Assembly: GCA_013396655.1 (NCBI GenBank)
Contig: WBMV01006289.1
Coordinates: forward strand, 2,373,160 to 2,437,159
Origin: Campylorhamphus procurvoides
Lineage: Eukaryota > Chordata > Aves > Passeriformes > Dendrocolaptidae
DNA length: 64,000 nucleotides
Direction: 5' to 3'
Shown here: in pieces, positions 50,765-63,235 of the stretch
Position numbering within the stretch: the stretch's first letter is position 1
How the letters are laid out: every line of letters starts with the position of its first letter
The notes under the pieces: generated by a model
What the model was told of the DNA's origin: nothing
What the model saw: the letters and a program-made list of their open reading frames with translations, nothing else
Databases searched by the model: none
Program-made: the position numbers and the translations under genes

Positions 50765-52832
50765 GTGTTCCTCTTTCTTCTGCCACTTCCCCTTGTCTGT
50801 CTCAAAATAGACTATTTTTCCCATATAAATGTCCAGTGCTCTGCCGTCAAGTAACTGCAACACTTATTTCCCATGACATATTGTTGGTAGCTATTCTGCT
50901 TCTAAAAGATTGCCCACTAGCACCACTGGAATAAATATTTGCAACCTTTCTTTGAAGTATATATTTGGAGACAAAGCAGACCTGCATGCACTTTAAGCCA
51001 ATATTTTTCTTTCAAGTGAGATTTAAGGGAAGCAATATTATAGTTTATAAGAGTAGTACATGATTCACTTTACTGATGACACATTTTATAGTTCCACTTC
51101 TGTTACTGACCTGTTACATCATCATAGGCAAGATATTTCATCTCTGCTTTTGTCCTTTCCAAGACAAGAGTGGCCACTATTTTTTTTGTTCATATATTTT
51201 GAAGCACCATTTAGTAAATTCTGCCTTGTGTAGTGAATGTGTGTTCATGTATGATGTCAAGTCTTGCAGTTCTCTTTGGTTATAGATTTTCAGAATTTAA
51301 TTTCTTTTTCCAACAGCTTAGAGTTCAATTCATCTATAAAAGGCAGCCTGTCTTCCCCCAAACCCCAAGAAGAAACTGTGTCCTATTGTTCTCAGGGACA
51401 TCCAAACCAAGGTGTCTCTCAGGCCCATAGGAGCTTCTCATCAGTGACAACAAAACTGAGCTCCGCTTGAAGTAGCATGTTGGTAGAGATATTCTGAAGC
51501 AAAAAGAAGTTGAAAAAGTGTTCTCCAAAGAACTAACTATATTTGAAGTTTATAACAGTCTCAAATATTAGAGGATTTTTTTTCATGCTCCCTCTATAGT
51601 GTAAACTTCATGTTTCTCTATGCATGGTGTATTTCCTTAACTTAATGTATAATAGTTGGTTTTGAGATACTTGTGACATCCTATGTGGACAAATGTTTCT
51701 AATTTAAGAGGTATAGATTTTATCTAGGACCACTCTGCATAATTTTGTATGCTAAAGGATGAAAAAGAAGGTAGAGAGAAATATGACGGTTCACACATAT
51801 TGAGAGGTGCAAAGCAGCAAACTGTGCTAAAGTGAGAAATTGGAGGGCCTAACTGAGGAAGGGAAACCTAACGATGCCAGGATTATTTTGACCATCTTTG
51901 GAATTCAGGATCTCAAGATAGTAATAGACAGGAGACTTCCAGGTAATTTTGTTTGAAAAAAAATCTGTAGTTTTAGTGTAGATTACTTCGGTCATTCCCA
52001 GCTTTGGTCATAAGAAGCAAGGCACAGGTGGATTTTAGACCATATTGTTTTGTCATTGTTCTTTGGGGAGGGGGAGAGACCATGGTAAAATTGTTTAGAA
52101 AAAACCTCCTGAATGTTAATAGTGATCCAAAAAGCTTTGTCATGACTAGACAAAACCAAGCACCTGTATGTGAAATAAAGAGAAGGACCTCAGGATAAGA
52201 GGAGACAATATTGTCTACAGTTCTCTATCATATTTAACCTCAGCAAGAATAATCTTAGGAAAAGCAATTTTTCCACAATGCAGGCAACCCCAGAACTGCA
52301 ATGATGATGCATTTGGTATGCATTAGCTTGACTTTAATGTCCTGACCCAGAAACACTCTCATACTGGCAGTCTGTTTTTCATGTGAAGGAAAAAAGTAAT
52401 AGGGCTGGTATATACCTACCACAGTACAGATGTTGCTATTTGATACCAAGAACCAAATCGACTCTGCTGTCTTTACTGGAAATCCTAGTTAATGTTTTGC
52501 TTGTGTTAATATTTCCATGTGCTGATCCTCCTGGGCAACACCTCAAAGTACTTGTATTTCATCACTAAAAAATTTTAGTCTTGTAGAAAATCATTGGGAT
52601 TTGAATTTTTGAGGTTGGTTGTTATGTTTTGTTTCAAGTTTCACCAATTACTACATCAGAGCAATACATAAAACAAGGGATTTAACTTCTTTGGGCAGAT
52701 ATCCAAAAGGTATGTGGTCTGAAACATGGGAAACAAGGCATGACACCCTTCTGTGCCACAGATACCAATGTCATTTTGAACAAGCCATTTTATATTTCTG
52801 TTCCTCACATCTCCACTAAGGAAAGGAAAATT

Positions 52833-52860
52833 GTGGTATTTCTGTGCTTGGAAATACCAC
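52833..52860 (+). repeat. Short perfect hairpin
   Basis: gtggtatttc (52833-52842) and gaaataccac (52851-52860) are perfectly complementary with an 8-base loop. The stem is too short for a pre-miRNA and has no U-run terminator context. Confidence 0.8.
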
Positions 52861-54235
52861 CTTACAGAGGCCACTGTGTTTAGGGTTGTCTGTAAAATAT
52901 CTTTGGTTGCCTTGTTTCCAGACACTCTGTTCTCTTCACATATTGAATCACTATTATAACTTTGGAGGAGGGAGTCTTACCAAAGTCTGCGCTTAGGTGG
53001 GTACAGCAGGTGCTACTGCTGTTCTCAAAAGGTCATCTGAGAAATATTTTAAAGGCAATGAAATTGTCTGTCATTGATGTTTTAACTCTTCTAATTCAAC
53101 CACTAAAAGAAAACAAGTCCCAAGATTTTTGTCACTTCCACAGTGGGGATGGGAGTAAAGATGATGCCCTTCTGTGTCTGTATACATCACTTCATACATG
53201 AATGTGATGAAACACTAGAGATGTATATTCTTAAAAGAACAGATGGTATCTGTCCATAGTTCAGGCAGCCTGTGAAAGCCAAAAAACTTCTGAAATTCTT
53301 CCAAGAATAATGACTTGTTCCCCAAGACAAACTTATTCAGGATGCAGTTACCAGACAGAATTTAACATTCTCTATTAAGAGAAGCTGTTTGAGCAAAGGC
53401 AGTTATTACATGCTCTGACATTTTGAAAATGCAGTTGATGGATTCTTCTCACGTCTGGAGCAGACACTAATGGAAACTCTTGTGAATGTGCTGAGACCAT
53501 TTGAACAAGCTGCTAGAGAGCTGACTGCTGAAACAGCACAGCTAAGCCAAGTCATACCACCAGTTCTTATTTGGATTGTTGATGCCTGACTCTTCTCCTC
53601 CCCACCACCCTTGAAGTGATCCAACAAGGAATCTTCTTTGTTGCTATTTAAACAATTTTTCAGGTTTTGAAAAAAGTCTCCATTTTTATGAAAGTTTGCT
53701 TCTAAATCTCTTTCTTTGAAGAAGGTAGTGGAAATTCAGTGTCAGGGGGTAACAAGATTAAGTAACCAAAGATATCTGAAGAGTTGTGAAACACTCATCT
53801 TCCCTTGGCTACCATTATTTCTATAAATTCTCTTTGAAACTTTGCTCAGAGGGCTAGGCAGACAAAATTTTATTTGTTAAAGCAAGCAATAGAAAGAGCT
53901 GCCTACTTTTGCTGTTCTTTGCTAACTTGTTGAGCCCAACTTTAAATAAAATTCAGATACTTGTCTGCTGGGATTTCAAATAAACCATCTGGCTAACTAA
54001 TGTGATAATTAAGTGTCTTGAATTCCATCCCACTAATTTGTCATTTAAAACAACAACAACACTTTAGTAGTTGAAGCTTTAATTTAATTTTTTATTAATT
54101 CTTCGCAGGTCATGTTCAAATCTCAAAGCCTGAGTAGCTAGGCTGTCAAACAGACTCTTCATTTTGAACTGCTGATACATTTGTTAAAGTCACTCAGATA
54201 CTAGAAAGAACTGGTTAATTAGTCTTTAAATGAAT

Positions 54236-54395
54236 AAACAAACAAAAAATCACAATGAAACAAAAAAAAAAAAAAAAAAAAAAAAACCCCAAAACCACCC
54301 AAACAAAACACCCATATAAATAAACAACAAACCCACAAACAATCTAACAAAAAACTACCACCACCACCAAAACCAAAAAAAAATGAACAGAACAA
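54236..54395 (+). repeat. Poly-A (25) plus A/C-rich low-complexity tract
   Basis: An uninterrupted run of 25 A (54262-54286) is followed by about 110 bases of almost only A and C (aaccacc, aacaaac, ccaccacc units). It could be the expanded tail of a retrocopy, but no element body was identified in front of it. Opposite-strand frames here (54219-54419 and 54355-54681) are low-complexity artefacts. Confidence 0.9.
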
Positions 54396-55170
54396 CAAAA
54401 AAACCCATAAAATCTTCATAGGGCCTGCTTTGGAAAGGAATTTTATGTCTGTGCATGTATTTATTATTCTTTAATTCACTGAATTGATAGGATAAAGAGT
54501 TTTCTTGTATTGTTTGTGAACTGTTCATCAACTCTGTGCAGTTACATTTGATTTGTGGTTCCCTGTTCACACTTGGATCTATATGACAATACATAGCTAA
54601 AATTCTGAATGTTTCCAGTGCAAATAGTGAAATTTTAAAGATTTGCATGTATTTTAATGCTATATAAATACTGTGGAGCAATAAAAGTTGGGCTGCTCTG
54701 TGCTAGGAGATAAGAACAGCATAGGGCTGAGGCCAATTTCACCAGTGTTTCCTTTCACACAGACCCCTCTGAACACAGCACAAACTGTTCCTTGCAGTAC
54801 CCTCCAATGGAGCAGTTGGTGAGTGGCTGAGTGACTGAAAAGTACTGGCTTACACCAATAATTCTAATAAACTTGGTAAGGAAACTTGTGATATTGTGTT
54901 ACTGGAAAAATAATCTCTTCACATCTTCTATTGATTTTTTCACTGGTACAAAAAGGAGTTTCATTTTTGTGGAAATCAGATAACCTATACTTGATCTTAG
55001 TAAAGCATTAGGTAGTGTGTATGTTTTTGTGTGTCTAAGACCTATGAACTGTTTTCTTTTAGCTGATGTATTTTAGGGAATAAAGTGAAATAGATAATTG
55101 ATATAAAAATCAGAATTACACAGGTGCTGGCATGAAATTGTTTGCTGTCAGTCGCCAGAGAATCCCCGCT
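54396..55170. other. AT-rich non-coding stretch
   Basis: I see nothing supportable between the A-rich tract and the CR1 tails. Confidence 0.5.
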
Positions 55171-55238
55171 TGAGAAGGGAGGTTGGACTGGACCTCCAGT
55201 AGTCCCTTCCACCCTTACCCATTCTGTGATTTCTGATC
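55171..55238 (+). mobile_element. CR1 LINE 3' end
   Basis: The stretch reads gaggttggactggacctcca, then gtcccttccacccttaccca, then ttctgtgatttctga. This matches the CR1 3' terminus (ggttggactagatgacctc..., gtcccttccaaccc, attctgtgattctatga), including the closing 8-bp-repeat type tail attctgtga-ttctga. It is severely 5' truncated. Confidence 0.88.
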
Positions 55239-55351
55239 ATTACAATTGTGAGGAGGTGTACACAATTCCTGAACGCAGCTAAGGATGGGAAAAATCTGTA
55301 AAAATGTTATCAGCATCTGTATTTAAACCTATCATATAGCAAACTGCTGTT

Positions 55352-55413
55352 TTGAGCAGAGAGTTGGACCAGATGATCTTCAGAGCTCCTTTCCAAATTA
55401 AACCATTCTGTGT
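55352..55413 (+). mobile_element. Second CR1 LINE 3' end, same orientation
   Basis: gagttggaccagatgatctt, followed by cagagctcctttcc and aaccattctgtg, matches the CR1 terminus. It lies about 115 bp beyond the first copy, in the same direction. The two differ in sequence, so they look like separate insertions rather than a recent duplication. Confidence 0.85.
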
Positions 55414-56910
55414 CAAATGTATTTTAACTCAAAATTACCCTGTCTACTAGTCTTGGTTACTTGAAAACATAACTCCTTGTGGGGAAGCTCTTGAGTTTGG
55501 TGAGTTATGCTGGAATTAAGTGGAGTGGGAACAGAGGATCTCGGAAGACCCAGGTATTTGGGTTAATTACCCACAATGTGGTAACTCAAGCTGAGGTCTG
55601 AACTTTGATCCAGAAAATATGTGAATGACTTCTCTTATCCTTCCTCTATTTTTAATTGATTGTGAAAGGTCTGTTTGATTTTGATATGTAACAAAAACAA
55701 ATTATGGAACACCAAAAAAATGCTGCAAATCTGGCAATTCCTGGTTTCTTGCCAGCCATACTCAACTGGACCTAGTTAGATGAAAAGAGGCCTTACGTAG
55801 TCCTATTGTTTCCTTTTCTCTCCTGACTATAATAGAGAATTGCTTAATATTTCTTTTAAATTATGTCATTCTAATTAGGAATGTCTATTAGTTACTTCAA
55901 CATACATTCTCAAGATACATATGTGGTTTTAGCACTATTTTAGGAAAATTAATTCTTATATTGCACTCATAACTGAACTGATGGGGAGGTGGTCTAAAGA
56001 GCTTATAAAGAGTAATATAGTGATATAGGCAGTTTAAAGTAGGAACCAAAAATGTGAAAAGCTACCACAAAAATTTCAATAATAAAGATAAATATTTTTA
56101 TTTTCTGTAGGTAGATAGACTTAAGGTAAGAAAAGGTAGGAAAAGCTCATATGTTTCATTCTTCAGCTAGCAAAGTAGAAGAAAAATAGAAGGGGCAGAT
56201 AGACAGGGCAAAGAAAATTTAAAACAAAATTTCTAGGGAAGAGGCAAACATTTAAACCTTTCACATCCCAAATCAAAGGTGTCTATAGAAACCACTTCTG
56301 TAGCCCCAAAAATTTTTGAGGTCAAGAGACTAAGTAGCTCTCTGCATGACTCTCAACAAATAAGAACTATGATCTCACCCAGCATTGGATAAAATGAAGG
56401 AGCAGCAGGCTGCCAGGAAAAGTAGCTGCAGTTCTTACTGGTACAGTGAATGTAGCTTTCAATAAATGTTGATGAGACAGTGTCTCTCAGAAGTAAGATG
56501 GAACCAAATTAGGACCCATTATTAGAAAAAACACCATGTTACAATTTACAGGCTGGTCTTAAACCAAATAGTTATCATATGGTGCTAATACCCATTTTGC
56601 TCCTCTGTGGAGCAGGTCTGGGCTTTAACATCTTGAGATTGGCTTAATCTAAAACATATGTGTTTTCTTTAATTTCACATATGTGTTCTGCATTTCCCTT
56701 TTTCCAAGAGCTGGGATCAGCATGATAATATGCTGTGATGAGAGAAATACAGAAATCATTGTTGTGATATAGCTATAAAAACAATATGGGACCTACAATA
56801 AAATATGTATGTTCTCTTTTATGGGTTTATTTTGTGGTGCAGGCTAGTGCTTTTTAAGATTAGAAGGCAAAATTTTTGCCTATTGGTCATGGTAAGCATG
56901 TGTATGTGTG
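55414..56910. other. AT-rich non-coding stretch
   Basis: I see no gene or element. Confidence 0.5.
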
Positions 56911-56917
56911 TTCCATT

Positions 56918-56950
56918 CCCCTCCCCCCCCCCCCCCAAAAAAAAAATTTT
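56918..56950 (+). repeat. C14/A10/T4 homopolymer junction
   Basis: A C-rich run ending in 14 uninterrupted C (56923-56936) abuts 10 A (56937-56946) and then TTTT. On the minus strand the C run is G14, able to form a G-quadruplex. Such junctions are prone to length variation and sequencing error. Confidence 0.9.
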
Positions 56951-59864
56951 AAAATTAATTGAATATTTACTAAAATTTTCAGCAAAGGTTGAAACAGGCT
57001 GAAATGATAAACTCTCAGCATGTGTCTGTCTTCTACCATGGGAATGCTGTGGAGGAGGATTCTGTCGAAAAGCTTGGGATCACTTAGATTTTTGTGGGTC
57101 TTTGTGTCTGGATCTATTTAAACCTAGCATTTTAAGACAAAGGACTGAAAGAGTTCTTCAAATAAAAGGATGATTTATAGCATCAGTTTATCAAAGTGGA
57201 ATAAAAAAAATGTATATAACTTGAAAAGCATTTCATGTAAAGATGTCATTTCCTTTCAGTACTAAAATATAAGTATATCCCATAATATTTTCTTTTGTTA
57301 TGTAGAGCTACACTACTGTATAGTACAAAATAAATTACATTCTCTGTCATAACAATGTAGTATATGCAATTCTAGCAGAATTGTTTGTCCAACATGATTT
57401 TCTTTCTAGTCAGGAAACCCCTAACTGCCACGATGAAACTGTCTTTTCTGGCAAAAGAAGCTCCCTTGATCAGTGCTACATACCCACAAGGGATTTTCTT
57501 TCGTCTTGTTTGGTCATAAGGTTGTCTTATATTGTGAAACTAGTTCAGTATGGTAAATGAAGTCTCAGCTGAAAACTGATTATGTAGCACAGTGCCCCTT
57601 CCCAACGCGTTGTTTCCTTTTGCTAGAACCTGTGCTTTTAAATAAGTGAATATGGAAAGTCCATTTGAATTATAAATAGACTGTAAAGAAAATTCCAGAA
57701 AAAAAGACTTGCTGTCTTTTCTAAAAGACATCAAACCTCTGTTATGTGTTTGAAGTGTTGCATTTGCATGGAAACTCCTCTTTACTCTAGTGAGAATTCA
57801 AGGGAATGTATTGGACATATTTGAACATGCTCGCTGATTCTAGGAAGTAACGACAGAGGTTATCTAAAACAAACCTTCTATTCGATCTAATCTAGTTTTT
57901 TTCAGTCTTCACAAGGCTGCAAACATAAAATTCTCTTTTATTATAACAGGCATATAACAAGTCTGGGAAGGGCATTCAATTCTGCTGCATAATTAATAGT
58001 GGACATACAGCCTCTGCACTGCTATTCTAAGTCGAACGGTAGAGAGTTGGAAAATAATTAACTAAGCCCCTGGTATCATCCTGCATAAATTGAATGAAGG
58101 AGAAGTTTCTATACCTGGCTATAGAAGAAGAGTAAAGGGTATATGAAGATACTAGAAGGTTATCTGTTGTACTGCCTGAGAGGGTGAGCCTTGTACTTCA
58201 CTGAGTGTTGATCAAACACGCAGAGGGGCAGCCATGCAGCTTTACTTTCACCAGAATATGAAATATATAATGGGAGAAGTGTGCAACACTGTCAGCTCTT
58301 CTCTCATGCTTTATTCTCCAGGTTTTGCAGGGTCTCAAGTCAGGGTTTTTATTCTAGCTTGTACAGATCAAGCTAGACAGGTCTAGCCAAGATTGGCCTC
58401 AAGAACACTATTTTCTGAAACTTTTCAGCCTCTAAAATGGAAATTCTTATGCTGCGTGCACTGCTGTGCAGCAGCCATGGCCTCTGCTGTAAGAATAATA
58501 CATGAAGTTTGCATTGTTTATCGGTAGTATAAGTATAGTGATTAATTTGGTCAGTCTGAGAGCATGCACCTAAGTGATATTTGCCAAATAAAAGTGACTT
58601 GCATTTTATTCTTAGACTGTTATGTCTTAACCAGAGGAATGGCTCTTCACAGCACAGTTCCAAAATCTGCGGTCAGAAGCCTTACAGAAGCATTCTTACT
58701 ATACAAAATTTCATAATTAATTGTTTGTAATGGTGCTACCCAAGTTGAACTTCTTTGGCCACTGTGTTGCATGAAGTATGAACATATAGTTTTATTATTC
58801 ACTGGACAGATGTTTGAATTTTATTTAGGAAATGGGTTTTCCAGTGCAGAAATGCATGTTCTAAAGATGAACCAAGATTTATGGATATGTATACAAAGGG
58901 AGTGGATAGCAAGGAAATTTTGGATCAGTATTTATTCTGACTGACTGCTGAAATGTACAGGCTTAGGTTTTTTGCACGTGACTAGAAAACATTCAGTGAT
59001 GGATGACTAACATTGTGTTGTTATATACACAAATATGTTTGTCAACCTCTTTGTCCTCCAAAATTAAGGAAACAGGAAACTGCATGTCAGGTCCTCTGAT
59101 GATGTGTGTCATCACAAGGAAGAAAGTCTGCATTCCAGTTTGTACTTTTCCATCTCTTCTGTTCAGGTTCTATGTCCACAATACACCTCCATTTTAGAAG
59201 TCAGCATAAATCTATACCATATAAATATTTTGTTGAAATTGTTATGAGAAGAGGAACAAAAATTAGTCTCAGTTATTCTGAATTGACTATATTTTATCAA
59301 AAGAAAACAGTTCAAGACAGAAACTTAAACATGCTTTCATAACCATATAGTTTATCTTGCTGAAAAGCTAGGGAAAGCTTCATTCCTGACATCCATTTAC
59401 AAGTATTTGAAACCTTTCCAGCTTCTAAACTTTTTAAACTTGAAAACCTTTTTAACTTTTTAACTATTCAAAACTTATATTACAGGGAACTGCCTTGGCA
59501 ACAAATGATTAATTTATGTGATGGGATTCCATGTTCAATTGCTGTGCTTCTTCAAGTTATATGTGTGATCTTGGGAAATGTAGGTCTTCCTTTCAAAGAG
59601 GTTTTTTCACATTGGATAGTAAGGCATTTTGACCATTGTTTTAAAGCTATCTGTTTAAATATAATAAGTTTTTTAGAGTTGGAGGGTTTTTAAGCTTGGT
59701 TTTGCTTGTGCCTTGTCTCTGGAAAGAACTGCTCTGCAGGAAAAAAAAGAAAAAGTGGTTCTATAAAAGGTACTGCCATGACAAAACAGAAACATGAAAA
59801 AAAATCAACAAAAACATTGAGAGTGTGTTTTGGTTTGGTTTGGTTTTTGTTTTCTGATAAACAG
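56951..59864. other. AT-rich non-coding stretch
   Basis: Nothing supportable is seen apart from short open frames (at most 96 codons). Immediately before 59865 a TTTGG-rich pyrimidine/T tract (59827-59851) leads into a splice-acceptor-like site. Confidence 0.5.
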
Positions 59865-60157
59865 GGCAGGTTCACACTTTACAAGTTGGAAACTCAAGCA
59901 CAGGAAGGACCAACTGGGTTGTCAGACAGACAATTGTGTAACAAGCAGTTAATGCAGGCGAGGCTGGGGGACATCATCTGCTCCTCCTCTCACAAACTGC
60001 ACAGCACTTTCAATACCTTGCAACAAGCTGAAACCCATGATAAGGGATCTGTGGTCACAATTACACTGTGCCACAGGAAGAAGGGAGGAGACCTCAGAAG
60101 CTTTATTGGTATCACAGGACATGGCAGTACCAGGGACTTGCTAAGTGAAATTTCCAG
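59865..60157 (+). other. Exon-like block between good splice-site matches
   Basis: A T-rich tract and gttttctgataaacag (AG ending at 59864) give a plausible 3' splice site. cag|gtgagc at 60155-60163 is a near-consensus 5' splice site. The 293-bp block between them is G/C-richer than its flanks and open throughout in one frame. That frame belongs to a 151-codon opening at 59706-60161, the longest in the window. It starts in phase 0 and ends in phase 2. The encoded 97 residues (starting GRFTLYKLETQAQEGPTGLS) match no family I know and show no membrane span. It may be a lncRNA exon, an internal coding exon, or a chance pairing of splice-like sites in an old repeat. Confidence 0.25.
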
Positions 60158-63000
60158 GTGAGCCTCCAATGCAAGGCAGGGTTTGTGTGAGCAGGGCAGA
60201 CCCACAGCCCAGGCACTTCTGCCAGGCAACCCACTGGGGAAATGCCTTCCTGGCTGCAATCTGGCTATCTGTGAGCGCTTGAGCCAAGCATCATAGGAGA
60301 TTCAGGGATTTTTATATCAGCCAAAATGTTCTGTTCGTATTTCTAGCTACAGCTACGGTTCCTCAGAAAAATACCCCAGAAGTTAGCTAATATGTCACCC
60401 TGGGGAAAAGTGGTGGGGGAGATGAGGTGATGGAAAGGAAAGCTGCAGGTTCTGCAGCAATCTGTGAGAGTGCTGAAGCAAGGGGGAGTTCAAACTTAAT
60501 GCAGAGGTCCTTTTGAACCATTATGTCACCACCCTCACAAGGTATACTAGCAAACTCTGTGGCTTTAGAGAAATGCTCCCTGTCTGAAGAGTCACCTCTC
60601 ATGTGGTCTGTACCTCTCCCCGCCAAGCAGTAGGTCAGACACATGAGGCTCTCTGGATTTTGGTCACTGTGGCCATAAGGTATGGGAATAGAATGAAATG
60701 TAGAAAGGGGTTTTTCTACATTTTGATGAAGGTCAAAGTTAGTCCACATCTAATGATAGCAGCTGGCTTCTGTTATGGGCGAATGAAACAAAAAAACAAT
60801 TCAAGAACACGTGTATCATTAGGACAGCCTACTCGTTGAACACCTCCCAACTTCCCATTAGAGTAATAAAAAGCTGCGAATTTGAGATATCTAAGTTTTT
60901 TTTTTTTTGTGAATATCTTTGAGAGTGGCCTGTTTGGAAATAAATAATGCTTGACCAAATCAGTTTTTGAGGGGGTTAATAATACTGTCTTGTTTTAATT
61001 GCTTTTTAACTTAGTTGAAATCAGTGTATATTAGCTTGGCTTTGGTCTTTCAAAGCTGCTTTGAACTTTCAGGAAACATGATAAAGGCATATTTTAGGCC
61101 TTTATTAACAACACTTTGGTAGCATTAACACCAAAGTTGAGCACCTTTTTGTACCTGACTCTTGTTATTCCTAGTTCTCTGTTACATGTGGTGATGAGAA
61201 CGAGACAGGGCTGCACAGCCCAGCTCTCCACACAGAGCCTGTTCTTCTCCTTGCGCCTTCTTCCTGCACAGGTCTGAGAAAAACAAAAGCATGTTACGTT
61301 TCACTCCTTTCTCATCAAAGCACTTGTAGTTTGAACTTAACCTTAAAAAGTTTGATGCATCTTTGATTGTTATATTAAAAGCTGTTTATTAACCAATGTG
61401 TGTTTGATACATGTCTGTCTCTAGATGCCTGGTTCCCATTACTTCAGTTATTTAACTTGAATGATCGGTCAATTCCCATGAATGATTTAAAGAATTTGAT
61501 ATAAGCTGAAATAAGTTAAATGCCTAATTTTAAGCATAGATAATTGAGTGACCCAGTTCCTTTCCGCTTAAGATGTTCAAAGAGGCTTAATTTCTGTTTC
61601 TGATGGATGTGTTGCTGTTTTATCCAACTCTCTTAATCCCAACCTTATATAAACCTCACATTGGTGTGTTTTTAAGCAGAGACTGAGCCAGGAGTTTCTG
61701 TTGTGTGTGTGTATTCTGAGAGAGTGGATGTAATTTAGCAGCCTGAAAACTTAGAATCAGACTTAGTAGTAATGTTCCTTAGGGTCTGAAGAGGATGCAG
61801 CATCCTGCAGAATGATGAAGGGGAAGCATTCCTAGTGCACTGTCTGACAGAGGGTGACGGAGTTGCTCTATTACTTGGGTCCATTCAGGTCTGTATTTCA
61901 GTGTGGGAGTTTCCAGGCCTTAATCCTCTTGGCTCTCATATGAATTGTTATATAACTCAGTGATTTTTACATTCAGACAGGAATTTTTATCACTCTTGTA
62001 AGAAATTAACCTTTCAGTGGTGCAGGAAAAGAACAGCAGTACTGTGATCCATGTCTTAAACAGCATTATGTTCTCTCCACACCAGCTCAAAAACTATGTA
62101 AGCCCAAGACCCCAGAAGGTCAGCTCTGAATCCAGACTTTCCCAGTGGGATAAGCTCTCTCCATCTTGGATTTCAGTTCATCTACTCTAGAAATAAAGGC
62201 CAAATGATAAGATTTGAAAGGAGTTGGACTTGTACAACTGGATTTGGTTGATGTATAATAGTCTTTGACTGCTTTCCAGTTCTAAAGATAGTTATTCTTG
62301 AGCTTTGACAGAAATAACTTCGGAGCACAGTTATAACTAGCATCAATTGAGTGTGGCTCAGTGCATTTTATAGGATTTATATATGTTGCATTATTTGAAG
62401 CTATGCCATCCAGTATGTGGCTGACCCAAATTAGTTTTTCGATGAACATCAGAGTCCAGGGTTTTATGGACCCTGTAAATCCAATGGATTTGCATCCTAC
62501 ATCACTAAACTGCTTCTGCCCTTATCTTCTATTTCTTTTCACTTTCTGTGCTTCTTAGTCCCCGATCTCTTTGCTATGCTGCCAGGTATCCCCACATCCC
62601 TTCAACTTCCTGGGCTGAAAGTAATTCTGCAGAATTAATAATATATTTGGTAACTATGGGTGTAATGTACATGATAGTATAGGTTTACATTGTAAATAAT
62701 TTAAAAGCATGCAAATGCCAAGGAGACTTGAAATATACTTGAAATTGTTGTAAGGTTTTCAATTGCTCTTCTCCACAACCTTTGGGGAGGCTGCAGTGCA
62801 TCCAAATCTTAAATTGTAATGGTTCTGAGTAAATGAATCAGAGTTGTGAAAGCTGAGAATATTGGCAGATTGAGTAGCATGTAGTTCTCTCAAGCGCCTA
62901 ACAGCAATGCCTGCTTTAAAGAAAATGTCTATCTGCTTGCTGTAGGTTGGTATTAAAGCACACAATTTCTCTTCCTTTATTGGAAGGAATGGGAAAGCTT
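60158..63000. other. Non-coding stretch
   Basis: 60.16-60.75 kb is moderately GC-rich with a 120-codon minus frame (60387-60749) of no recognised family. The rest is AT-rich with a T13 run (60896-60908). No gene was called. Confidence 0.45.
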
Positions 63001-63235
63001 GGATAGGCCTGAAGTTGTCTCAGGAGCAGTTTACGCTGGATAGTAGAAAAAGGTTCTTCACCCAGAGGGTGGTTGGGCACTGGAACAGGCTCCTGAGGGA
63101 CACGGTCACAGGACCAAGCCTGACAGAGTTCAAGAGGTGTTTGGACCATGGTGTGACTCTTGGGGATGGTCCTGTGCAGGAGTTGGACTCGACAATTCTT
63201 GTGGGACCCTCCCAGCTAGGCATATTCTGTGATAG
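63001..63235 (+). mobile_element. CR1 LINE 3' fragment, the most complete in the window
   Basis: About 235 bp follow the CR1 consensus. In order: gataggcctgaagttgtctc, tagtagaaaaaggttcttca, cccagagggtggttgggcac, tggaacaggctcctgaggga, cctgacagagttcaagaggt, gtgtgactcttggggatggt, cctgtgcaggagttggactc and gtgggaccctcccagctagg, ending attctgtgatag. This spans the end of the reverse-transcriptase ORF and the 3' UTR. Compared with consensus it lacks a short segment between ttggacca and tggtgtga. Overlapping 75-83-codon frames on both strands are remnants or artefacts; the ORF is broken. CR1 copies are typically 5' truncated, as here. Confidence 0.93.

Larger units (their letters stand above)
50115..54235. 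other. AT-rich non-coding stretch with small hairpins
   Basis: No gene is recognised. It contains a 15-base odd palindrome (50750-50764) and a 10-bp-stem hairpin (52833-52860), listed separately. Open frames are at most 90 codons. Confidence 0.5.

Noticed and set aside
51195..51220. miR-29-like word (gcaccattt)
   Set aside because: The match is partial and no complementary arm lies nearby.
52833..52860. Possible pre-miRNA hairpin
   Set aside because: The stem is only 10 bp with an 8-base loop. It is far shorter than a pre-miRNA and no known miRNA seed was recognised.
54219..54681. Minus-strand frames rich in Phe and Gly/Trp
   Set aside because: They translate the A/C-rich low-complexity tract and its poly-A run.
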